NCBI GenBank assembly: GCA_034211115.1
Contig: JAXHTH010000289.1
Coordinates: 1-23,593, forward strand
Reading direction: 5' to 3'
Origin: JAXHTH01 sp034211115
GTDB taxonomy: Bacteria; Planctomycetota; Phycisphaerae; Phycisphaerales; SM1A02
Length of the DNA stretch: 23,593 nucleotides
Shown piece by piece: positions 1-8,383 of this stretch. Positions within the stretch are counted from its first letter, which is position 1. Each line of letters opens with the position of its first letter. Below the pieces are notes generated by a model. It made no database searches. It was not told the DNA's origin and saw nothing but the letters and a program-made list of their open reading frames with translations. Made by a program: the position numbers and the translations under genes.

Positions 1-1709
1 TCCACTACGCCGTCGCCGTTGAGGTCCCAAGGACATTCTTCCGGGGGATCGGGGCAGTCACCCCAATGCTCCATCAGGATGTCGCGATCGAGATCGTCGA
101 CCACCCCGTCGCCGTTGAAATCCCACGGGCACGGCAGGTGCGGGCACTCGCCCCAGGCGCCAAGCAGCATCAGGAGATCGGCGGTGTCCACATCGCCATC
201 GTCATCAAAGTCGGCGGGACACCAGTCGTACTGGAACTCGTAGGCGCCCATGTCGACGATGGGCGCTTCGCCATGACCGGTGTCTTCGGTATCGGGGTCA
301 TCGACGAAGCGCAGATTCCCATCGAGGTCGAAGGGAATGGGCTCATCGGTGTCGCCGTCCCCGTCCATGTCCAGCTCATCGGGCGGCACGGCCGTGTTGT
401 CGGCTGCATCGATGCAGGGAGAACCGGGCGCGAGACGGAAATCGCCATTGTCCGGATCGACGAAGAGCGGGTTGGCGTCGATGTTCCCTTCGCCCGCATA
501 GCCACCCTCGACATTGCTGTAGGTGACGATAGGGGCGCTGTCAGAGTTGTAGATTGCGCTGCCGTCGTTGCCCCACACGATGCAGTTCGATATCACGGAA
601 TCACTGTGGCTGTTGTAGATGATGCCATGGAGCGCGGCATTGGCGCTGAATGTGCAGTTTGCCACGATCGAACTGCTGTTCCAGTTGTAGACTCCCGCCC
701 CACTGGGGGCCCAGTTGTCTGTCAGGGTGCAGTTCGCGATCGTGAACTCGCCGCAGTCCCGAATATCGATCGCTCCCCCATCGTAATCAGCCCAGTTCCC
801 GATAAACGTGCAATTCAGCGTGGTGGACGTAGTCTCGCCCTCGAGCAGGGCACCGCCACGGGGCGCATAGTTGCCCACGAACGTAGAGTCCAGCATCATC
901 GGGCCGCTCCAGATATTGAATACAGCGCCGCCAAAGGACATGGCGGTGTTCCCGACGAAGGAGCATTCAGCGATCATGGGGTAACTGTCTGAGCTATTAT
1001 AGATCGCGCCGCCGTCGCCGTTGTCGTTGACCGCGGCATTGCCGCTGAATGTACAGCCAACCACCAAGGGACTGCAATCCATCCCGTTGATCATGCCGCC
1101 GCCGGCGACGCGGGCTACGTTGTCGCTGAACTTGCAGTCAATCACGGTCGGGTTGCTGCCGTCGAAGTTGTTCATGCCGCCACCGGAGCCAGACGAGTTC
1201 ATGATGAATGCGCAATCACTGATGCTCGGACTCGCGTTCTTGTTGCGCATCCCGCCTCCCATATCGTATCCGACATTCTCACGGAATATGCAGTGTGCTA
1301 CCGTCGGGCTGCTGTTCTCGTTGTACATCCCACCGCCCCAGAACGCATCGCCGTTGGTGATGGTGAAGCCGGTCAGGACCGTGTCCAGTGTCTCGCCACT
1401 GTCACACGTCACGACGCTTCCCGCGGCGTCGCCATTGATGATGGTTGCCTCCACCACATCGGGGTTTTCGGGATCGGTGCTGCGCACGGTGATGGCCTTG
1501 CCGAGGAAGTCGATATTCTCGATATACTCGCCTTCGGCGACGATGACCTCATCACCCGGGTCTGCGGCATCAATTGCCTGCTGGATCGTTGGGTAGTCCG
1601 CGGGGACGTTGATGATCTCGGCGCGAGCTCTTGGCGTGCCGATCATGATCAGGCCGAGAGCCGCGGCGAGGATGTAAGCAGGTGACATTGCTTTTCGGTG
1701 GTAAGACAT
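1..1709 (-). CDS. Secreted parallel beta-helix protein with tandem dockerin-like modules (3' end outside window)
   Basis: The frame stays open from an ATG at 1709 to the left edge, so at least 569 residues are visible and the stop is missing. The start is supported by GGAGG five bases upstream. A signal peptide (hydrophobic core after SYHRKAMSPAY, cleavage near ARA/EI) precedes NVPADYPTIQQAIDAADPGD, the usual opening of planctomycete right-handed beta-helix proteins. About ten rungs follow with the pattern GGG(M/A)-N-x-S-P-x(3)-C-x-F-x-x-N. The barrel closes with ANPLFVDPDNGDFRLAPGSP and CIDAADNTAVPP. The C-terminus carries calcium loops (PADFDDDGDVDTADLL ending WGECP), then two further DxNGDG modules before the sequence runs out. 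It follows the HAF gene by 32 bases and is probably cotranscribed. Function is likely extracellular or surface binding; no catalytic residues are recognised. Confidence 0.85.
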   Translation of the reverse strand, partial: MSYHRKAMSPAYILAAALGLIMIGTPRARAEIINVPADYPTIQQAIDAADPGDEVIVAEGEYIENIDFLGKAITVRSTDPENPDVVEATIINGDAAGSVVTCDSGETLDTVLTGFTITNGDAFWGGGMYNENSSPTVAHCIFRENVGYDMGGGMRNKNASPSISDCAFIMNSSGSGGGMNNFDGSNPTVIDCKFSDNVARVAGGGMINGMDCSPLVVGCTFSGNAAVNDNGDGGAIYNSSDSYPMIAECSFVGNTAMSFGGAVFNIWSGPMMLDSTFVGNYAPRGGALLEGETTSTTLNCTFIGNWADYDGGAIDIRDCGEFTIANCTLTDNWAPSGAGVYNWNSSSIVANCTFSANAALHGIIYNSHSDSVISNCIVWGNDGSAIYNSDSAPIVTYSNVEGGYAGEGNIDANPLFVDPDNGDFRLAPGSPCIDAADNTAVPPDELDMDGDGDTDEPIPFDLDGNLRFVDDPDTEDTGHGEAPIVDMGAYEFQYDWCPADFDDDGDVDTADLLMLLGAWGECPHLPCPWDFNGDGVVDDLDRDILMEHWGDCPDPPEECPWDLNGDGVV

Positions 1710-1741
1710 GGCATGCCTCCAATGAATCGTTCAGCTATGAA

Positions 1742-3082
1742 TCACGGACATTCACCCCACGCGCCGAGCAGCGCCAACAGATCGGCGGTGTCCGTATCGC
1801 CATCGCCGTCCACATCGCCGCATGCTTGCCCCCAGCATCCGAGCAGATGCAGCAGGTCAAAGCTGCCCACCCAGCCATCACCGTCGAAGTCGGCCGGGCA
1901 GTCGGGAGCGGGCTTCAGCAGAAACGCGCGACCATGCCCGAAGTGCAGGCCGTATCCGACAATCTCATCTGCCACGTTGATATCTGTGGCCTCAGAGAAC
2001 ACCCAGCTCGTCGGCGGCGGAACCAGCTCGTTGAGATCGAAATACTCGTACTCGAGATCGCCCTGGTCGCGCCACAGGCAGGCTTGTCTCTCAATCTGAT
2101 CCGCGCTGAACCACCCGACGACATCGCCAGGGTCATTGAGCGCATTGGCGCGGGACATTCCTGAATCCGGCGTCGGAAGCGTGATGCTCTGCCATCCTTG
2201 GTAGGGGTCGTAAGAGAAGACAGAAGCCTCGTAAACGCCGATCCCTTCGGCCCCGACTATGATATTGTCGTTGTTGATGTCGCGCGGTTCGGCGTACAAC
2301 GATAAGATCGAATCGTATTGGCCGTCACATTCCCAGAGCCAGGCGTTCCAGACAACGGGGGGAGATTGGAAATCCGACCGGCCGGCGACATTGCCGTGAT
2401 CGTTGATCGCCCACGACTTGCTCTCCTTGGGATCATCCGGCTCGATCGCGTGCATTCCGGGCTCGGGGAGATCGCAGGCAGGTTCGGGCAACCAGATGTA
2501 CGCGGTTGCGTAGTTGTCCGGAGAGCCGTCGTACCACACGGCTACCTGACTCAGGTTGTTGACGTCCTCGGCCCTGTGATAATCCCCATCGGGGTCCAGG
2601 TCGAAGATCTGCCACTGCCCGTCGATCTTCTCCCACATCACAGCGTGCGAGTTGTGTCCGATGTATCCCTCCGGAGGCTCGGGATAGGCATCGGCCCAGC
2701 CGACGATCTGACCCGCGTCGTTGATCGCACGAGCGATGGCGACGTTCGCCGGGCTGTTGGGCAGCGTCGGGAGGATCGTCATCTCGCCGTCCTCCCAGAC
2801 AAAGGCGCTGGCGACTTCGGGAATGGCTGTAGGGATCTGAAGGGCGCCCACGATCTGGCTCGTGCTATTGATGCCGTAGGCATAGACATTGTGCTCCGTG
2901 TAGCCGGAGGGCTTCCCGAGATCAATCGCCTCATAAAGACCGTCAGAAGCACGGCCATGTTCTGCTTGCTCACCGGTGGCAGCGGGTGCGATGCCGCTCG
3001 ACGCTGCTGCCAGCCAGAGGATGAGAAGCATCCTGGTCGTTTTCCATCTGAGGAGGATCTGAGGTTCTGTTGTGTCGTTCAT
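1742..3082 (-). CDS. Secreted HAF-repeat protein with C-terminal dockerin-like module
   Basis: This 446-residue protein starts at an ATG preceded by AGGAG with good spacing. An N-terminal hydrophobic segment (about residues 18-35, MLLILWLAAASSGIAPA) looks like a signal peptide; an internal Met at residue 18 is a possible alternative start. Residues about 50-375 contain repeated units of the type YGINSTSQIVGA, ARAINDAGQIVGWA and ANALNDPGDVVGWF. These are HAF repeats, named for the HAF(L/V)W motif, found in secreted proteins and presumed to form a beta-propeller. The last 55 residues carry two calcium-binding loops (DFDGDGWVGSFDLL and DVDGDGDTDTADLL) and end in WGECP. Function is unknown beyond export and calcium binding. 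It lies upstream of the beta-helix gene in the same orientation. Confidence 0.85.
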   Translation of the reverse strand: MNDTTEPQILLRWKTTRMLLILWLAAASSGIAPAATGEQAEHGRASDGLYEAIDLGKPSGYTEHNVYAYGINSTSQIVGALQIPTAIPEVASAFVWEDGEMTILPTLPNSPANVAIARAINDAGQIVGWADAYPEPPEGYIGHNSHAVMWEKIDGQWQIFDLDPDGDYHRAEDVNNLSQVAVWYDGSPDNYATAYIWLPEPACDLPEPGMHAIEPDDPKESKSWAINDHGNVAGRSDFQSPPVVWNAWLWECDGQYDSILSLYAEPRDINNDNIIVGAEGIGVYEASVFSYDPYQGWQSITLPTPDSGMSRANALNDPGDVVGWFSADQIERQACLWRDQGDLEYEYFDLNELVPPPTSWVFSEATDINVADEIVGYGLHFGHGRAFLLKPAPDCPADFDGDGWVGSFDLLHLLGCWGQACGDVDGDGDTDTADLLALLGAWGECP

Positions 3083-3369
3083 TGATCTTCTCCTGCCAGG
3101 AAGTTTCCATCAGAGTGGGAAGAGGATTCAGCGTTGCCCTGTGGCCGGCGCCTTGGGCGGCGAAGTCTCTTCTATGACTTGAAGTCGCAGATCGGTGGCC
3201 TCCGTAACGGTCCGCTTCCGCAGAGCGCGACGCGGACGTTGGTCGTCCCCAGAGGCTGGCGCGAATGGGTGAGGGGTTCGGGCCCTGCCCTTTCCGACCT
3301 TCGGGTCCGATTCTTGGTGGTGCTCCGGATGTCAACGAAGGTGGGGGCAGAACAGGATTCGTTGATACA
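3083..3369. other. Divergent intergenic region
   Basis: This gap separates the minus-strand HAF operon from the plus-strand sigma factor/kinase operon, so both promoters should lie here. I see no convincing -35/-10 pair. Open frames crossing it on either strand have no recognisable content. The upstream extension of the sigma-factor frame to an ATG at 3265 also lies here and looks non-coding. Confidence 0.4.
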
Positions 3370-4008
3370 ATGGTCGCCATCATGCTCGGAGCGGCGCATG
3401 TGAGCGATGAGGTCGTGGCGAGGGCCGCGGGTGGCTCGCGGGAGGACCTGCACCGGCTGCTCGAGGCCCTGGAGGGGCAGGTGCGGCTGATGGTGGCGGC
3501 TCGGCTCAGTCCGACGCGGGCGCAGTACGAGGCGGCGGAAGACCTTGTCCAGCAGGCGCTTACGGCCGTCACCGAGGGCATCGGACGCCTGGAGATCCGT
3601 ACCGGGGCGGGGCTGCGGGCCTTCACCTCGAAGATCGTGGCCCACAAGGTGAGCGATTATCTGCAGGGAAAAGGCGCCTCGCCGCGGGGCGGCCCGCCAT
3701 TGCGGTCGCTGGACAGGACGATCGGCTCGACCTCGCAGTCCGGCCCGCTCTGGCAGTTCCTCTCGGTGAGCATGGCCTCGCCGGCCACGGCGGCCGAGCG
3801 GGCCGAGCAGGCGGCCCGAGTCGTGGAGGAACTGAGCTCTCTAAAGCAGGAGCAGCGTGAGGTGCTCATCCTGGCGTACTTCGACGGTCTGTCCACGGCG
3901 GAGATCGGCCAGCGGTTGGGCCTGTCCCGGAACGCGGCGTCGATGCTGCTTCTGCGCGCGACTCGAGCATTGCGGCGGAGGATGAAGACACCAACGAGCG
4001 TGGGGTGA
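3370..4008 (+). CDS. ECF-type RNA polymerase sigma factor linked to a Ser/Thr kinase
   Basis: About 212 residues from the ATG at 3370. Region 2 is represented by residues about 20-95 (ARLSPTRAQYEAAEDLVQQA). Region 4 lies near residues 145-205 with the helix-turn-helix LSTAEIGQRLGLSRNAASML followed by LRATRALRRRM. The frame is open from 3265, but the extra 35 residues are low-complexity and unlike the family. Other in-frame candidates are ATG 3382 and GTG 3400, the latter with GGAG eight bases upstream, so the exact start is uncertain. The stop lies seven bases before the kinase ATG, which indicates an operon. Planctomycetes are known to encode ECF sigma factors paired with Ser/Thr kinases. 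I infer that the kinase modulates this sigma factor. No anti-sigma gene is seen next to it. Confidence 0.85.
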   Translation: MVAIMLGAAHVSDEVVARAAGGSREDLHRLLEALEGQVRLMVAARLSPTRAQYEAAEDLVQQALTAVTEGIGRLEIRTGAGLRAFTSKIVAHKVSDYLQGKGASPRGGPPLRSLDRTIGSTSQSGPLWQFLSVSMASPATAAERAEQAARVVEELSSLKQEQREVLILAYFDGLSTAEIGQRLGLSRNAASMLLLRATRALRRRMKTPTSVG

Positions 4009-4015
4009 GGCGACG

Positions 4016-7000
4016 ATGAGCCATGAACCGGACGAGAAGTCGACAGAGGACCTTGCCAGCAAGGTCGATGATGCCCTTGAGGCGCTGCGTGAAGGCGACA
4101 GCGGAGAGTTGGAGCGTCTTCTGGGCGAGACGGATTCCGACACGCCGGGCCTGGGTGAGATGCTGGGCATCCCCGGAGAGGAGACGGCGGAGACCAGCCT
4201 GAGACCGGGCGAGGCGCGGAAGATCGGCGAGTACTCGATCCGTAGCGTGCTGGGACGCGGGGGCATGGGCACGGTGTACCTGGCCGTGCAGGAGCATCCC
4301 CGGCGTACGGTGGCCCTGAAGGTGATGAAGTCAGGGATCGCCTCGCGTTCGGCCCTGCGGCGATTCGAGTACGAGTCCCAGATCCTGGCCCGGCTTCGTC
4401 ACCCGAACATCGCGCAGGTCTACGAGGCGGGCACGCACAAGGAGAGCGAGGATGCGGACCTTCCGGGGGCAGTTCCGGGGGCGGGGGCTCCGTACTTTGC
4501 GATGGAGTACATCCCGAACGCGAGGCCGATCACGGACTACGCCCGGGTGAAGAAGCTGAGCACGCAGCAGCGTCTGGAGCTGTTCGAGAAGGTGTGTGAT
4601 GCGGTGCATCACGGCCACCAGAAAGGGATTATCCACCGCGACCTGAAGCCGGGCAACATCCTGATCGACTCTTCCGGGGAGCCGAAGATCATCGACTTCG
4701 GGGTGGCGAGGTCGACGGACAGCGACCTGGCGGTGACGACGCTGCAGACGGACCTCGGGCAGCTCATCGGAACGCTCCAATACATGAGCCCGGAGCAGTG
4801 CGAGGCGGACCCGCACGATCTGGATGTGCGGAGCGATGTGTATTCGCTGGGGGTGGTGCTGTACGAGCTGCTGACGGAGCAGTTGCCGTACGACGTGGCG
4901 AAGGTGGCGGTGTACGAGGCGATGAAGCTGATCCGGGAGGAGACGCCGACGAGGCCGAGCACGCTGAACCGGACGCTCAGAGGGGACATCGAGACGATCG
5001 CGTTGAAGGCATTGGAGAAGGAGCGCGATCGACGCTATCGGTCGGCGGCGGACCTCGGCGATGACATCGGCCGGTACCTGCGGAGCGAGCCGATAGTGGC
5101 GCGCCCGCCGAGCGTGATGTACCACGTGAAGATGTTCGCGCGTCGGAACCGTGCGGCGGTGGTCGCGGCGACGCTGGTCGCGGTGTCGCTGGTGGTGGCG
5201 ACGGGCGTGAGTGTGGCCTTCGCCGTGGTGGCCAACGCGCAGCGGGCCCGGGCCGAGGCCCTGCTGGTCGAGCGGGACGCCGCCCTGGCCGCCGAGGCGC
5301 AGCGCGCCGAGGAGGCCAACGCACAGCGGGTTCGGGCCGAGGCCCTGCTGGTCGAGCGGGACGAGGCGCTGGCGGCCGAGGCGCAACGCGCCGATGAGCT
5401 GGAGCAGGTCGCCGAGTTCCAGGAGGAGCAGCTCGGCAGTGTCGATGCGGCTTCGATGGGCCTGGCCCTCCGCGATGGGCTGCGTGAGAAGCTCGCGGCC
5501 GTCGCCGAGCGGCGCGGGCTCGGCTCGGAGGAGACCGAGGCGAAGCTCGCCAGCTACGACGCGATGATCGCAGGGGCGGACCTGACGGGTCTGGCGCTGG
5601 AGACGCTCGAGACGCAGATCTTCGAGCCGGCGCTGGAGGCGATCGGCCGGCAGTTCGAGGGCCAGCCGCTGATTCGTGCCAGCCTGCTCCAGACCGTTGC
5701 GTCGACGGCCCGTGAGTCGGGGTTGCTGGATCTTGCCACGGCGCCGCAAGAGCAGGCCTTGGCCATTCGCCGCGACGAACTTGGCGATGAACACCCGGAC
5801 ACGCTCACCTCGATCAACAACATGGGATTCCTGCTGAAGTCCCAGGGCCGCCTGGCCGAACCGTACTACCGCGAGGCGCTGGAGGCCCGCCGCCGGATCC
5901 TCGGCGATGAACACCCGGACACGCTCACCTCGATCAACAACATGGGATTCCTGCTGAAGTCCCAGGGCCGCCTGGCCGAGGCCGAACCCTACTTTCGCGA
6001 GGCGCTGGAGGCCCGCCGCCGGATCCTCGGCGATGATCACCCGGACACGCTCGGCTCGATCAACAACATGGGCGAGCTGCTGGGTTTCCAGGGCCGCCTG
6101 GCCGAGGCCGAACCCTACTACCGCGAGGCGCTGGAGGCCAAACGCCGGATCCTCGGCGACGATCACCCCAACACGCTCGACTCGATCAACAACATGGGCG
6201 CGCTGCTGCGGTCGCAGGGCCGCCTGTCCGAGGCCGAACCCTACTTTCGCGAGGCGCTGGAGGCCCGCCGCCGGATCCTCGGCGACGAACACCCGGACAC
6301 GCTCGTCTCGATCAGCAACATGGGCGCCCTGCTCGATTCCCTGGGCCGCCTGGCCGAGGCCGAACCCTACTTTCGCGAGGCGCTGGAGGCCAGCCGCCGG
6401 ATCCTCGGCGACGATCACCCCAACACGCTCACCTCGATCAACAACATGGGCGCCCTGCTCGATTCCCAGAGCCGCCTGGCCGAGGCCGAACCCTACTACC
6501 GCGAGGCGCTGGAGGGCCGCCGCCGGATCCTCGGCGATGAACACCCGGACACGCTCGGCTCGATCAACAACATGGGCTTCCTGCTGCACTCCCAGGGCCG
6601 CCTGGCCGAGGCCGAACCCTACTACCGCGAGGCGCTGGAGGCCAGCCGCCGGATCCTCGGCGATGAACACCCCAACACGCTCATACTCATCCACAACCTC
6701 GCTGGGCTGGTCCGCGATCAGGGCGACCTGGTGCGTGCCGAAGCACTCTTCGCCGAGTCCGTCGCTGGCGCCCGAGGCCATTTGCCCGAAACCCACCTGG
6801 TCCGCCTCCTCACGATCGGAGCCCTCGGCGCGCTGCGGACGCAAATGGGACAATACGAAGAAGCTGAGCCGCTCCTCCTGGAGTCCTTCACGGGGTTCGA
6901 ATCCACACTCGGGCTTGAGCACAAGCGAACGGTAGGCATGGCCCGAGCCCTGGTGGATCTGTACGACGCCTGGGACGAAGCCGAGCCGGACAAGGGCCAC

Positions 7001-7093
7001 GACGCCAAGGCCGCCGAGTGGCGCGCGAAGCTCGAACACGATCAGCCGTCAGAGGATGAGGAGAGCGAACCCGCGCCGACGGGCGATTCCTGA
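4016..7093 (+). CDS. Membrane-anchored Ser/Thr protein kinase with coiled coil and TPR repeats
   Basis: This 1025-residue protein follows the sigma factor by seven bases. The kinase domain spans about residues 70-355: glycine loop GRGGMG (80-85), catalytic lysine in VALK (K102), HRDLKPGN (207-214), DFG (227-229) and SPE (258-260) in place of APE. All key residues are present, so it should be active. A short acidic insert sits at 143-158. A single membrane span follows at about 379-405. Two 28-residue coiled-coil repeats begin at N407. Residues from 589 onward form 42-residue TPR units of the kinesin-light-chain type (HPDTLxSINNMGxLLxSQGRLAEAEPYYREAL), seven highly alike and three degenerate. 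The topology implies a cytoplasmic kinase and an extracytoplasmic TPR sensor. Two decayed pieces of paralogues occur elsewhere in the window. Confidence 0.93.
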   Translation: MSHEPDEKSTEDLASKVDDALEALREGDSGELERLLGETDSDTPGLGEMLGIPGEETAETSLRPGEARKIGEYSIRSVLGRGGMGTVYLAVQEHPRRTVALKVMKSGIASRSALRRFEYESQILARLRHPNIAQVYEAGTHKESEDADLPGAVPGAGAPYFAMEYIPNARPITDYARVKKLSTQQRLELFEKVCDAVHHGHQKGIIHRDLKPGNILIDSSGEPKIIDFGVARSTDSDLAVTTLQTDLGQLIGTLQYMSPEQCEADPHDLDVRSDVYSLGVVLYELLTEQLPYDVAKVAVYEAMKLIREETPTRPSTLNRTLRGDIETIALKALEKERDRRYRSAADLGDDIGRYLRSEPIVARPPSVMYHVKMFARRNRAAVVAATLVAVSLVVATGVSVAFAVVANAQRARAEALLVERDAALAAEAQRAEEANAQRVRAEALLVERDEALAAEAQRADELEQVAEFQEEQLGSVDAASMGLALRDGLREKLAAVAERRGLGSEETEAKLASYDAMIAGADLTGLALETLETQIFEPALEAIGRQFEGQPLIRASLLQTVASTARESGLLDLATAPQEQALAIRRDELGDEHPDTLTSINNMGFLLKSQGRLAEPYYREALEARRRILGDEHPDTLTSINNMGFLLKSQGRLAEAEPYFREALEARRRILGDDHPDTLGSINNMGELLGFQGRLAEAEPYYREALEAKRRILGDDHPNTLDSINNMGALLRSQGRLSEAEPYFREALEARRRILGDEHPDTLVSISNMGALLDSLGRLAEAEPYFREALEASRRILGDDHPNTLTSINNMGALLDSQSRLAEAEPYYREALEGRRRILGDEHPDTLGSINNMGFLLHSQGRLAEAEPYYREALEASRRILGDEHPNTLILIHNLAGLVRDQGDLVRAEALFAESVAGARGHLPETHLVRLLTIGALGALRTQMGQYEEAEPLLLESFTGFESTLGLEHKRTVGMARALVDLYDAWDEAEPDKGHDAKAAEWRAKLEHDQPSEDEESEPAPTGDS
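5234..5401 (+). repeat. Two tandem 84-bp units encoding a coiled coil
   Basis: Units 5234-5317 and 5318-5401 encode near-identical 28-residue segments (NAQRxRAEALLVERDxALAA...) directly after the kinase transmembrane segment. The heptad-like Ala/Leu/Glu/Arg composition suggests a coiled-coil stalk, probably a dimerisation element. Confidence 0.85.
5780..6781 (+). repeat. Tandem 126-bp TPR-encoding repeats
   Basis: Repeat units begin at 5780, 5900, 6026, 6152, 6278, 6404, 6530 and 6656. All are 126 bp except the first, which is 120 bp because six bases (two codons, AE of LAEAEPY) are missing. Units one and two are identical over most of their length, which points to recent duplication. The eighth unit is diverged. 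The period equals one 42-residue TPR, so selection on protein plus unequal crossover explains the array. Confidence 0.92.
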
Positions 7094-7123
7094 ACGCCAG
7101 CGTGACCGACCTGACACAAGCAA

Positions 7124-7152
7124 GCGAGCACCGCCCGTGGGACGGTGCTCGC
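7124..7152. terminator. Hairpin between convergent genes
   Basis: A perfect 10-bp stem (GCGAGCACCG at 7124-7133, CGGTGCTCGC at 7143-7152) with a nine-base loop lies 31 bases after the kinase stop and 90 bases before the convergent DNRLRE gene's stop. It could serve both strands. There is no T-run after it, so it is not a textbook intrinsic terminator. Confidence 0.55.
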
Positions 7153-7241
7153 GTACCTTGGAGACGGACGGGAGAAGAGAAGAACAGCCATCTGCTGACG
7201 CTCCCTGCCGGAAAAGCGGAAGATCAGCATCAGCATCAGCG

Positions 7242-7937
7242 CTAACGACGGCGACGCAGCTTCAGGGCACCGGCCGCGAGCAGCGTCAGCGTCGCCGGCC
7301 CCGGTACGACATCGACCGTCAGGTGCGGCATGTAGTTCCCGTAGTCGTCCGAGTACTCCTTCGTGTAGAAGTAGGTCATCGGTATGTTATACTGTCCCCA
7401 TGGCTCTTCATCCATGATCTCCCAGCCGAAGTTCCTGATGTCGGGATCGGCGAGGAACGCGTCAACATCGCTCGTTACATCCCAATCCATCCACTGCCCC
7501 GGCTGACCCGGCACCGCCGACTCACAGGTCGGTTCATCCATCTTGGAGGGCCGCGTGTTCCAGGTCACAGTGTCCTCGTCCCAGTCGCTGGTCAACCGGT
7601 AGCAGGTGAGGAGCCGCCCGACCGGATTGTTGTCTTTCCATTTGTAATAGTACAGGCTCATGACGGCCGACGTCACAACGGAGTCCGGCGGCAGCTCGGA
7701 GAGATCGAATCGAATCAGCCCGTCACGCTCGAAGTGGTCGGGGTGCTGTGGACTCCCGTACCTGTTTCTGAGACAGATGGCACCGTTCGCGCCGTAGTTG
7801 TTGTCGGGTGCTGACATCTTGATCATCGAGTCGTCGGTGGGATACAATGTGACCAGATCCGCCGCAGCACGGCCGGCGCAGCCCAGGAGGACAAGTGCCG
7901 CGGGTCCGATTGCGAGTTGTAATAGTCTCTGATTCAT
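7242..7937 (-). CDS. DNRLRE-domain secreted protein with PEP-CTERM-like tail
   Basis: This 231-residue protein starts at ATG 7937, supported by GGAG seven bases upstream; the open frame reaches 8306 but the extension is unsupported. The N-terminus (NQRLLQLAIGPAALVLLGCAGRAAA) is a signal peptide with a possible lipobox (LLGC) or an alternative cleavage after AAA. The body has hallmarks of DNRLRE domains: DDSMIKMSAPDNNYG, RDGLIRFDLSELPPDS, SLYYY, VTWNTRP, then WDVTSDVDAFL and NFGWEI. Such domains are beta-sandwich carbohydrate-binding or adhesive modules. The tail VPGPATLTLLAAGALKLRRRR (Pro-containing motif, hydrophobic helix, Arg cluster) matches PEP-CTERM sorting signals, with VPGP in place of the usual VPEP. 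It is convergent with the kinase gene. Confidence 0.87.
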   Translation of the reverse strand: MNQRLLQLAIGPAALVLLGCAGRAAADLVTLYPTDDSMIKMSAPDNNYGANGAICLRNRYGSPQHPDHFERDGLIRFDLSELPPDSVVTSAVMSLYYYKWKDNNPVGRLLTCYRLTSDWDEDTVTWNTRPSKMDEPTCESAVPGQPGQWMDWDVTSDVDAFLADPDIRNFGWEIMDEEPWGQYNIPMTYFYTKEYSDDYGNYMPHLTVDVVPGPATLTLLAAGALKLRRRR

Positions 7938-8044
7938 GGTGTTTCTCCAAAAGAAAGTCGACGAAGCGGTCAGTGCTTCAGTCCGGACGATCGTCGTGCA
8001 TGACGTTTTCGAGCGGCGATGTCCGTTCTTTGAATTAAGTCGCA

Positions 8045-8069
8045 GACAGCGTGAAGCCGTAACGCTGTC
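8045..8069. promoter_or_regulatory. Inverted repeat upstream of the DNRLRE gene
   Basis: GACAGCGT (8045-8052) and ACGCTGTC (8062-8069) form a perfect 8-bp inverted repeat with a nine-base spacer, about 108 bases upstream of the ATG at 7937. It could be an operator or a leader hairpin. The remaining sequence from 7938 to 8207 shows no gene. Confidence 0.3.
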
Positions 8070-8207
8070 AGCGCGAAAAAATGCGCCTGCGCCGGTGCCC
8101 CGACCCCACTTCGTGATGGGGGTGCGGGAAGTGATCAGGAGCGATGATTCATTCTGCCTGAGGTTGCGGTCTTTTCTTGCGCTGGGCGGTCCGATGAAGA
8201 CAAGCCC

Positions 8208-8380
8208 CTCGAATCCACACGCAGGCCTGAGCACTCTGGGACAATCAGGGTCGCCCAAGCATCTCGTCGATCTGCGCGACGCGTGGCACGAAACGGAGCG
8301 GGACACGGGCTACGCCGCAAGGCGCACGAGTGGCGCGCGAGGCTCGAACAGGATCAGGCGGCGGAAGATGAGGAGAGCAA
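8208..8380 (+). pseudogene. Decayed C-terminal remnant of a kinase/TPR paralogue
   Basis: This stretch aligns by eye with the C-terminal coding end of the intact kinase (about 6898-7068). Shared landmarks are TCGAATCCACAC at the start, LVDLRDAWHETE against LVDLYDAWDEAE, and, one frame later, EWRARLEQDQ..EDEES against EWRAKLEHDQ..EDEES. At least one frameshift separates the two halves, and the kinase domain and other TPR units are absent. The IS21-like end begins four bases after the similarity stops. Confidence 0.75.
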
Positions 8381-8383
8381 AGC

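Noticed and set aside
66..992. A 308-codon plus-strand frame opposite the beta-helix gene
   Set aside because: The minus strand encodes clear beta-helix rungs and a dockerin-like end; the plus-strand product has no recognisable content.
3265..3369. N-terminal extension of the sigma factor to ATG 3265
   Set aside because: The extra 35 residues are low-complexity and precede the family's normal beginning; ATG 3370 or a later start fits better.
5780..6781. Regular repeats that might be taken for a CRISPR array
   Set aside because: Units are adjacent 126-bp coding repeats without spacers and translate to TPRs.
4331..7039. A 902-codon open frame on the minus strand opposite the kinase gene
   Set aside because: It mirrors the kinase and its TPR repeats; the product is Arg/Gly/Leu-rich with no domain, and the plus-strand gene is unambiguous.
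7938..8306. Upstream extension of the DNRLRE gene to ATG 8306
   Set aside because: ATG 7937 has a good ribosome site followed directly by a signal peptide; the extension overlaps the kinase remnant in antisense.
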